Assembly (NCBI GenBank): GCA_036245805.1
Contig: BTRK01000005.1
Span: 43,387,216 to 43,451,215 of the forward strand
DNA: 64,000 bases
DNA from: Pristionchus mayeri
Lineage: Eukaryota > Nematoda > Chromadorea > Rhabditida > Neodiplogasteridae
Direction of reading: 5' to 3'
Made by a program: the position numbers and the translations under genes. Under the pieces are notes generated by a model, which had not been told where the DNA came from, did no database searches, and worked only from the letters and a program-made list of their open reading frames with translations. Position 1 is the stretch's first letter. Every line of letters starts with the position of its first letter. This document shows, piece by piece, positions 34,200 to 44,400 of the stretch.

Positions 34200-34445
34200 A
34201 CTTATCTCCCTATGAATTGCGACTACCACTCGGATCAGATGGAGGGAGAGGGGGAAGAGGAGGCCCTGCGGGTGAGAAATCTTTCGAAGCTGTATCCTCA
34301 TTATTACTATTGAAAATGAAAACGGTGAAAATACGAGTAATGAAATATAATTTACTTCGTATTCTAGTCATGCGACTACCTCGCGGAGGACATCCACAAT
34401 GACGTCACTGACGACGTTATCATCATGAAGTCGAAGAACACGTAG
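34200..34445 (+). CDS. duplicated 3' exon pair of the secreted-protein family (exons 34200-34271, 34368-34445)
   Basis: The first exon (after ccaattcag) is 72 nt, exactly the length of exon 3 of the gene just upstream, and encodes TYLPMNCDYHSDQMEGEGEE then EALR. The second (after gtattctag) encodes SCDYLAEDIHNDVTDDVI then a basic tail and TAG, like the terminal exons at 4358 and 22311. No first exon precedes them, so they are an alternative 3' end for 33119-33511 (phase-compatible) or a relic of a second gene. Confidence 0.45.
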
Positions 34446-35380
34446 TGATTTCCCGATTGGAGTCAAAGTACTCGATGCGATGTGAATAGGAATAGCCGCC
34501 TATTTAGTAATAGAGCAGGCATTCATTGATCACGGACAGTTGTGTTTCAAATTAATTTTAAAGCATCTCGCGGTTGGGCCAATGTGATAGATTGGGTACT
34601 TTTTCGGCAAACATTATCACAAATTCCACTGGACAAAAGCGAGCCAGTGAGCCGCAAAACACTACAACGAAGTTTTCAACATGTCGTCGGTACCAATTTC
34701 CTGGTTGAGATGAGCATAATTAAAAGAGGAGAAAATTCAAACGCGCGCCCGGTTGGAATATGTTTCATGCAGAGACGCACTCTCTTCAAGTCGCGTGATA
34801 TCTCGCCCCCTTCCCTGAGCTTTCCCTGATCTGGCTCCCAGCCAATTAGCTATAACTCTGTTCGGAATGGAGATATCAATGTGAAAATTTCGGAGCTTCT
34901 TATCGTTGTGGAGCTCTAGGCCGTGCATATGATAGCTTCAACAATTGAATTTTGAGTTTACTCCTCCTTTAAGAGATTTTCGAATAAAGAGTTCTTGCGA
35001 ATTCGTTTTCTTCACATTCGTTTGATATCTAACAGCCTGATGCGCAGATAAACAGTAGCAGTCATTTAGATGCGTTGAAATGAGTTCCTGCTCTCTGACT
35101 TTTCTCCTGAGAAGTATGCTGAAATGATGGCGAAACGACTTCTCTAGGCGACTTGAATCCGGCACCTGACATTTTAAACTCAAGACGACTTGTTGAAACC
35201 GGTTTGCAACCACTGATGCATGTGCAGCAGGGAATCCTTTGCTCATTTAGTTTTAGTCGAAGTCATGGACAATGGAATCGTTGCTAAGAATGCACCAGGT
35301 CTAATAGCTTGTTGGTGAAACCTAATTATAAAGTTCCATTTATTCAACGTTTGAAATTTTTTGCTAGACGACTTTTCTTA

Positions 35381-36671
35381 CAGGGTGTCCAAAAAGTATT
35401 GTTACACGGATAAAACCATGTATCTTTCTTTAAAAGCAACATAGACAACTCAAACGGGGCACAGTATTTATCAGTGACCATATGAACATAACAATGCACG
35501 ATCACTCGATCTGGCCTCCATTGGCCGCGATGACCTCTCTGAGACGACGAGGGACCGAGTCGATGACGGCCCGCAGGTAAGGGACGTCGATCTTCTCCCA
35601 TGCCTTGAGAAGGGCTGCCTTGAGGGAATCGCTGTTCTTGTGGCGAGTAGAGCAGGCCTCCTTCTCCAACACTGACCAAATGCTGAAGTCCAGAGGGTTG
35701 AGATCGGGGGAGTTCGAGGGCCATTCCTCACTCGAGATGAAGTCGGGCAGATGGGCGCGACACCATGCCTGCGTCACTTTTGCCGAGTGAGCAGGCGCTG
35801 AATCCTGTTGGAAGGTCCAGCGAGCCCCTTTGAAGTGGGAGCGGGACCAGGGGAGAAGGGCCTTCTGGAGAATTACCCTGGTGTAGTACTCCTTGTTGAT
35901 CTTGACCCCGGGATCCACGAACACGAGAGGAGTCTTGCCCGTCGAGCACACACCAGCCCAAACCATCAGTGCCTGGGGGTGGGCAATGCGAGAGATGGTT
36001 CTACCTCTGGCGTCAGCTTGCTGAGGAGACTTGGCGATGATCCTGGTGTTCTGACTGTTGTAGACCTCCTCGACTGAGAACAGCTTCTCGTCAGAGTAAA
36101 CGGTAGTCAAGTGCTCCCCACGATCGGCCCGCTGAAGGAGCAGCTTGCATCTCTCCAGGCGCTTCTGCTTGTGGACATCAGTGAGGCCATGGCCCTTTCT
36201 CATCTTGTAGGGGTAGGACTTGAGAAGAGAATGAACGATGGCACACACGGATCCTTTGGAGATCTTGAGATTCTTAGCCATCTTCCTGATGGATCGTTTG
36301 GCATTGCGATTCACTCTCTTCTCCACGATTCTCCTGTTCTTCTGAGTGAGAGCGGTCTTGGGTCTTCCTGATCTTGGACGGTCCTTCGCAGTGCCCAACT
36401 GCTTGAAACGGGAGATGGTGCGATAGACTGTCATTCGGGAAATACGAAGCTTCCTCCTGATGGAATCTGGGGGGTCGCCGAGGGTCCAAAGGTTGATAAT
36501 AGTTTGACGATAGCGATTTGGACGAACCATGACTATGGGAAACTAATTAGTAGGTTCCCTCAACGCACCGAAGGGTGGGCTCAAACGTGTTATTACAGGT
36601 TTTGACAACTCGACCTACATGTTAAAAAAATTCGCGTTTCAAAAGTGTAACAATACTTTTTGGACACCCTG
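35381..36671 (-). mobile_element. maT-type transposon copy B (1291 bp)
   Basis: Same terminal CAGGGTGTCCAAAAAGTATT repeats, length and gene as copy A, on the other strand, with TA flanks (35379-35380, 36672-36673). It lies between block A unit 2 and block B copy 3. Confidence 0.9.
35502..36530 (-). CDS. DD37D transposase, copy B
   Basis: 342 codons, uninterrupted, identical to the protein at 28237-29265 except Asn for Asp in the KMAKNLKISKG segment of the second DNA-binding helix-turn-helix. The catalytic triad is intact. Near identity and complete ends indicate recent activity of the family in this genome. Confidence 0.9.
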   Translation of the reverse strand: MVRPNRYRQTIINLWTLGDPPDSIRRKLRISRMTVYRTISRFKQLGTAKDRPRSGRPKTALTQKNRRIVEKRVNRNAKRSIRKMAKNLKISKGSVCAIVHSLLKSYPYKMRKGHGLTDVHKQKRLERCKLLLQRADRGEHLTTVYSDEKLFSVEEVYNSQNTRIIAKSPQQADARGRTISRIAHPQALMVWAGVCSTGKTPLVFVDPGVKINKEYYTRVILQKALLPWSRSHFKGARWTFQQDSAPAHSAKVTQAWCRAHLPDFISSEEWPSNSPDLNPLDFSIWSVLEKEACSTRHKNSDSLKAALLKAWEKIDVPYLRAVIDSVPRRLREVIAANGGQIE

Positions 36672-36689
36672 TAGTTAATAATAATAACC

Positions 36690-37690
36690 AATTCATTAAT
36701 TAGTACCTACAGCACGGGCGCGCCGACCGAGTGCATCAACATCGAGTCCTTAGAGAATTTAAATAACAATAAAATGTATTTCAATAATAATTAAACTAGT
36801 TCCCAAATTTTGAGCCACTGATCAGAGCATTTTGACAAACTTCCGCCAAACTCACTGTAGGGATAGCCTTGCAAGAAAAGGCTATCTTATTTCAGCATGC
36901 TCTCAATATGACTGACGAGAGACTACGCATAATGAAGAGAGTCGTTTCGAAGCCATCCCCACCTCACCGGTTCACAGACTTCTTACAACGATAGTGTTTT
37001 AACAAATTACTTAATCAATTACTTAATTAATTAACACCTGCTGCATCATAGCTGGATTGCCTGAGGCAGGGCGGGCCTGCTGCAATGCGGAAGTAGAGAT
37101 CAAAGTTCAAAGATAAAAAAATATAAAAATACAAAGATCAGATGCGTCGCAGTGGGACGGAGGTGTTCGCTAATCGCATGATTCGATCGTACTCATAACC
37201 GTGACCTACCACGATTATCGTATTCTCCAAATCTACAGTATGCCTTCACGGCGGACATTGTCGCTGTAGCTTAGGCTTAGGCTTATACCCTATACTCGCC
37301 TTAGCCTTCAGTCGTCATTCTACCACGCCTTGACACGATCGATAATCTACCGTACACCTGCTTAGTGGGCACGACATCGACTACGACGAGATTGCCGTCC
37401 TCCGTCCTATGTAGACCTGATCACGATCTGAAAATAATTGATTTAGTAAAATTCGCCTAAATCGAGTTTTTAAATGTCTGACAATCATGTTGTTGCATGT
37501 TATCTGGCCAGCCAGGTCACTTGTTTGTACTTTATCACACCTCCTTCCGACCCATCATTCGAAACAGTTTTAATTGCAGTTACGGCATCATTGAAACACA
37601 TTCGTACAGTGCTCAGCTTACCATCGAAACCTTTCAATATCGCGCATTATGCATCATCATTATAAATCTTGTAAAATATAGAGTCTTCCG
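36690..37690. repeat. Block B, copy 3
   Basis: Longest copy of the block at 1-615. The mini-exon (from 37366) is damaged: after GHDIDYDEIAVL a deletion leads to TAG. It contains a short TTAGGC-type run (37266-37287, gcttaggcttaggctta). No intact gene. Confidence 0.65.
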
Positions 37691-38415
37691 ACGGTGAGGC
37701 AGGACACGGTCCATCGGCAGGATACTGTGTTGGTGTAGTGATGTAGTATGTGAACACATTATGTGTGGTCGGACAGTCTGCCGCGTAACTACTTTAGTCG
37801 CACAATAGTTTGGTGTAACAAGGCAAGCATCGGCTGGATACTAAAGTCAAACGGATTGACCTGCCAAAGGTCGGCAGGACACTGTAGTTGCATAGTGCGG
37901 ACTGATGTTAATCTGCCGGATGATGTAGCGCTATATTATAATCAAATCTCATGTCTTAATCCCAAATCACGACTAGCTATAAAATATCAAAGATTATCTC
38001 CTCCTGATTCAATCAAAATTTTTAACAACATTTTCAATATACGCAGCGTTTTTTTACAGAAACAGAGCAACCGGAGACAGATTGAGAGAGCTAAACAGAG
38101 GAAGAAAAACGAGTGCTGACATTGTTTCCGATTTACAATATAAACGCACAAAATTTCAATTATTTTATTTAGACAGACTCAACTCCGACAAACAGTAACA
38201 CTGAACTAACAACAATTGCAAAAAAAATGAATGGTTAAAATTTTCGAGCTTTAAGGTCTACAAGGCAAACCCATAGCATACACGTAAAATACAACGTAAA
38301 ATAATAACAAGTGGGTCTAAGATGTTACGGGAAATTCTTACAAAAAAATCGATTTTTGAAATTTAACAATTGGCGCCAGGGCTGAGCGAAGCGACGCACT
38401 AATGCTATTTGGGCG
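37691..38415. other. intergenic, no gene recognised
   Basis: Contains loose repeats of ggcaggacactg/ggcaggatactg (37700-37890) and A/T-rich DNA with an AATAAA on the minus strand near 38165. That could serve tRNase Z copy 1, about 310 nt after its stop, but this is weak evidence. Confidence 0.3.
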
Positions 38416-38460
38416 TGTTAGAGTTAGGGTTAGGCTAAGGCTTAGGGATAGGCTTAGGCA
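38416..38460. repeat. interstitial telomere-like (TTAGGC) tract
   Basis: A run of gagttagggttaggctaagg and ggcttaggca-type units, i.e. degenerate copies of the nematode telomere hexamer TTAGGC. It ends 15 bp from the stop codon of tRNase Z copy 1. Confidence 0.6.
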
Positions 38461-38475
38461 GAATTCACTTTATAA

Positions 38476-41400
38476 TCACCATCTGCGACCTTTCAGAAGA
38501 GATCTGTTGTTCTCAGTCGATCTGGGTCCCCTCTGGAAGCCCTTTCTCGCTTCCATTCTCTTCCTTTCCTCCTCGCCAATGGCAATTTCGCCAGCATAAA
38601 CGTGCCTGAAAAATCAATGACCGTCACCAAAATAAAGAAACTGTGAAAACAATGACAATGGGCGCTAGGTCGGATGAAAACTATTACGTCATTCCGCCTT
38701 TTACATATTAAAGGCGTCATGACGTCATAGTTCTCATCCGACCTAGTACATGACAATGTCCGAGATGGAAGTCATTTGAAGTACGAACTCTTACAGAACG
38801 ACGCAACGACTAATTCAGAATTTTGTGTACAAAATGATACGATCATCCAAATTACGAATTCTACTCACCGATAGATGGGATTCATGAGAGGAACGAGATC
38901 GAGTCGATCGAATCCCACTCGCAGACCGTCCATTGCCACTCCGATCTTCTTCTCGTCGAGATATTCAGGAAGAATAATAAATAGCTGCAATAATTAAGTA
39001 ATTACGTAAATAATTAAGCAATAATTAAGGATAAAGTGCAGTGGAGATGAAGCTATTGAGGTGCTCCAAAAGTTCTTGCACTTTTGTTGCGGACAAACTT
39101 AAACTCAAACGTAAAGATTGTTCATCCAAAAAGCCTATACTATTGAGCAACAATTTAGCACTATAGAGCAACAATTAAGTGCGAAAAAGGACTCTGGTGT
39201 GCCTCTCCAAGAAACGCCGAAGAGCCACTTGGGAGCCCTCTTTTTTTTGCAAATTACTTAGTTGGCCCCAACTTGATTCCAACTCTTGGTAGTCGTTTCA
39301 GAGATATGAGAGAACGGCACTAGGTCGAATGAGAACAATGAAGTAATGCCGCAGTTGATATACCAAATTCGGGATGACGTCTTAGTTCTCATCCGACCTA
39401 GTGCCTGAGAGAGCAAGCTTAGGCGACCTACTTGGAGAGCCACACCAGAGCACTAACAGTGCATACCTTATTAGGGTTTCAATTTTCAAGAAATTTCAGG
39501 TAATTTTAGGATACGTTTCAGCGTGCGTTAGACAGCTTAATTTAGAGCGCCTGATACACATCCGAAAATTGCAAAAAATTAACTGAAAATTGACACCCTA
39601 GTGCATACTAGAGTTCTCTTATTGGAATCTTATTGGAATGAAATGCATCATTTCGATATATGTTTCACGTGCACTATATATGCTCTATATAGTGCGCGTG
39701 AAACATATATGAAAATGATGAATTTCATTCCAATAAGAGAACTCTAGTGCATACCTTAGGATACGGGGCTGCGAAGTGGGTGAGGATGCAGTGCTTGGCA
39801 CGCATCTTCTCCGCGATCTCAACTGCTTGGCCCACAGTCGAGTGATGGTCGCCGTTAGCCCGTTGCTGCAATGAAGAATCACTTTTTTACCTTATTTTGC
39901 CTTATTTGAACCTTACTTGAATCTTATTCCCAACGACCAGCAAAAATTAACTGAAAATTGACACCCTAGTGCATACTAGAGTTCTCTTATTGGAATCTTA
40001 TTGGAATGAAATACATAATTTCGATATATGTTTCACATACTCTTCTTAAGATTTCTCTTATTGGAAAATATTTGGTGCCTTTTTCGAAATGTTTTATACT
40101 AATTCCAGCTCGGGTTTTCTACCGGCTTGGACCTTAGTGGTCGGTTACTGTCAAACTCAGAAAAGTAGGGTCACGTTAATGGAACTTTATCTGAGTAGAC
40201 AGGGCAAGTGAAGCGATGAATGAGAAATCGCCGGGGTTCTTATACCCACGCGCCACTAGAACAGCGGGGAGAGCGGAGAGAACAGACGGTGAGGGAAAGG
40301 GAGAGCGTGGGGAGATAGATGATATCTGAGATATCGGGACGGGAATAGCGAGCCAGAGTGATTGATCTTTGACCTACTGACTACAAGAGTATTATACTCT
40401 TGACATGTTTCATGTGCGCATAAGAAGCAAACGATCATCTGCTATATACCTGAAACCTACTAGAAAAAGCGATTACAATTTTCCTATAACAACCCGGCCC
40501 GCAATCACGTGATCTGATGTGGTCTAAAACATCTAATCAACCATTTTTGTGCGTAATTCAAGGGGTTACCTCATAGAAAGTTGCCTCGTGAATAAGAAGA
40601 TCGGCATCCATTCCGTGCTCGACGAGCAACTCGCACGGACCCGTGTCGCCAGAGAAGACAATCTGTATTAGGTTCCCCCAATTGTGCTTTTTGGCCCAGT
40701 TGGGCTTTTACTTTCAAGTATGTTTCATGAGCGCTTTATGTATGTTATACATAACGCACATGAAACATACTAGAAAGTAGAAGCCCAACTGTGCCAAAAA
40801 GCCCAATTGGGGGAACCCTAATCTGTATCATTATTATCGTCATTTATCCATTAATCAAGGACTGGGCCTGGCGGAATATCGAAGAAGTGCCCTTCGACCA
40901 TACCTTCTTCCCGTCGGTTGTCAAGAACACGTAAGCTTTGGCCATTCTCGTGTGATCTACCTAAAAAGAATTAGAGTACATTATGCATCGGCACAAGGTC
41001 GGATGAGAACTATGACGTCATGCTGCCTTTGAAATACGACAGGCGGCGTGACGTCACAGTTTCTCATCCAGCCTAGAGCCTAATGCATCTGCTAGAGTGT
41101 CCAATTTTCACAAAATTTTGCACGTACTTCTAGGTTTCAAGTGCGCTACATAGTTCCTGCGAGTACATTATGCATCGGCACAAGGTCGGATGAGAACTAT
41201 GACGTCATGCCGCCTTTGAAATACGACAGGCGGCGTGACGTCACAGTTTCTCATCCAGCCTAGAGCCTAATGTATCTGCTAGAGTGTCCAATTTTCACAA
41301 AATTTTGCACGTACTTCTAGGTTTCAAGTGCGCTACATAGTTCCTGCGTGTAACGGCATTTTCGTGACCTGCAACCTACCCGAAAAGTTGAAATTTGAAA

Positions 41401-44400
41401 GCCTATGTATCTATGTTTGTATCCCCTCCCCTCCCCAAATTCACGCACATTCTGCACTTGCTGAAGCACCTTTGTGGTGAAAAATAAAATAAATAAATAA
41501 ATAATAATTAAATAAATAGCGTACTTGTACAGCCATGACTCGGTCCAGTCCCCACTTCTCCCTGTCGTACGATCTAATCTTATTCGTAACTTGTACTGTC
41601 GGTGGTGCAGGAATCCACTGAAAATGAGAGCAATTCAACCACGTCAATAGGTCGGATGAGAACTATGATGTTATCATGCCGATTTTGATATATCAAAGAC
41701 AGCATGACGTCATAATTCTCATCAGACCTAGTGCCATCTCTTAAACGATATATAACAGTTAGCACTAGAGCGGATAATCACATGTCGGATGCTAACCAAC
41801 AATAGTAGCTTCTCACTGTATCCAAACTATTGTTTTCTTCTGGACACATTTTGCGCCATAATTTTAAATTTTTTAAAAATTTTTTGTTAAAGTTACCCAA
41901 CAAGGACGAAATTGACCCATTATTTTTTGTCATCCATCGAATAGCCGATGGTTGAATTAGTATAGAATGAATATACAAAAATGCTAAAAATCAATAATAG
42001 CCTCAAGGGAAAGCCGGAAATGATCCGCGCTCTCTCACTTTTGCATACTCTCTCGTACACGCGACGGGATCAAGGTGAGATCAGGGTTTCGTCTTTGTTG
42101 GGTAACTTTAAGAACATAATATCAAATCCTACATAATGGGTACTATTTTCGGTTATCATCCGACGGTGATCATCTGGCACAGTACCAACCTTTTTCACAT
42201 TGTCGGGGGATTTCCTGAACGGGTAGTTTGGATAATTTCCACTGTCGGCATCGATGCGTCGAGGCAAGTCAATCACCTGAGAGATGTTATAGCATTATTA
42301 GAGTTAGCCTGTTGGAACTTTTTTTGCTATAGTTTTGGCTATGTTTCGCCGGCTCCATATAGCTGATGCGTGTATATGTAGTGTATCTGAAACTTGCCCG
42401 ATCACACAATTTTCATATAAGAGAACTCTAAGCATTATTAAAACGTTCCGAGAGCATCAATTGACCACCTAGGCAAGATATGCACACAAGATACCATAAA
42501 ATTGTGCACGCGTTAAGCAATATTAGGGGAAAATATTACGGTGATTAACAATAGTAGTCATAGGGTTTACGGGACTTTCCTAATTAAGTACTTGCCCACT
42601 GACTACGCGCACTTGTCGATTACGCTAAATTTGGTAAGCAAAGCCTAAGCAGTCTAAGACGATCACTAAGCAACTTAAGCCTGAGCCTATGTACGTGAAG
42701 TCAGACTCTAAGCAGTATTATAATAAGGGAATAGTGTGAGGCGTAACAAGGGGTGGAGTCTACTGCGGCCTAAACCTAAGCAGGGTAAATCTCACCATGA
42801 CATATCTTTCCACATCTTCGAAAACTAAGTAAAAAACTAAAACGCTAACAAGTACCGTAAATCTCGAAAAATTAGATTAGCAATCCACTCTTGTCTACCC
42901 ATATGGCTTCAAGAAGAATACAAGCAGTAAATCCTCACCATGACATATCTTTCCAAATCTTCGAAGCACTCAGCATACACTTGCAATGAGCGCAGCATCA
43001 CCTTCTCGCTGCATACTAACACGACAGGAACGTAGGCAATTCCTGAAAGGAATATAGTACACTTACTGTCTTACAGTACCCTCATGATGGTCGCGAACTG
43101 ATTCTATTTTCAAAAAGGGAATATACAACACCCAATCGGTACCCAGCGGGTCGTCCTTTAAGGAATACACTCAGTGGCCGAAAAGTAGGTCAACAATTAC
43201 ATAACGTGAAATTACATAAATAATGCTATAACATATCTCGGGGGTCCCTACCAAAACGTCCCCTCTCTCCCCCTGGCAGTACCCGCCTCTCTAATCAAAT
43301 TTTGAAGTTTTAATTACATAAATCAATTAATTTTGGTTAAAAAGCTTCGCTCTTTTTTGATTGTTAAAGAGCGTGAGCTGTTCTATCTTTTGTATGTTAA
43401 TGCCTAAGAGCTCAGACTCACATGAACTTCGCTATACTATCAAATGCGATAATTATTACATTTGATAGCAAAGTTCATGTGAGTCTGAGCTCTTAGGCAT
43501 CAACATACAAAAGATAGAACAGCTCACGATCATTAACAATCAAAAAAGAGCGAAGCTTTTTAACCAAAATTAATTGAGTTATGTAATTAAAACTTCAAAA
43601 TTTGATTAGAGAGGCGGGTACTGCCAGGGGGAGAGAGGGGACGTTTTGGTAGGGACCCATATCTCGGCACTAAGTCGGATGAGAACTATGACGTCATACC
43701 GCCTTTCGAATATCAAAGGCGGCATCACGCCATAGTTCTCATCCGACCTAGTGCCCCATCGTCCTTCTTCCAAATGTTAGGGCATGTTTCCGTAGTCTTT
43801 TTTATGGTTGAAGTAGTGGGTCTCGGATTTCGAAACTCAGCATCAATTCCCGCCCACTTATGAACATCGCATACCTTTCTTCTCGAATGCTTCTCTCCTC
43901 TTCTCAATCACCGTTATCAGTCCTTGCACATGATCCTGATGGCGTAGTTTGTAATTATCTCTCGAATTTCACACTAAGCCCCGACCCTTTTTTCGATCTA
44001 ATAGCTGATATATGCTGAACCAGCTGAGAGACTGTGTGTGTACGATGAAGGGAGATTCGGAACTCTTACAGAACGCCGCAACGACTAATTCAGAATTTTG
44101 CGTACAAAAAATTACGATCACCCGAATTAGGAAGCCTACCTGATGCTCGTGAGTGACGAAGATTGCGTGCAGATTCAGCAACAGCTGAAAATAAAATATA
44201 ATAAATAATATAGTTAAAAAAATCCCCCCCACCACCACCTGCAATCATTAATTATATTTTTCCATGATTTCTTCGCGCCTTGGGCGTAGATCAATTATTA
44301 TTATTATTATTAAAAAAATTCTTTCTGGAAACAGCTGTGTTTAATGTTCGCGAAAGTTTCAAACTTGCATTCAAAACTGTATTAATACCCCTTTACCTCC

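Larger units (their letters stand above)
32430..35335 (+). repeat. Block A, unit 2
   Basis: The most complete copy of the block described at 2790-4710, extended by a second pair of 3' exons and about 0.9 kb of unannotated sequence. The stretch 33659-34199 holds no gene: an A/T-rich intron or intergenic part with a short direct repeat, ggtcaaggtaaagctcaagg/ccgtcaaggtaaagctg. The stretch 34446-35335 is non-coding, and its end matches 4440-4710. Confidence 0.65.
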
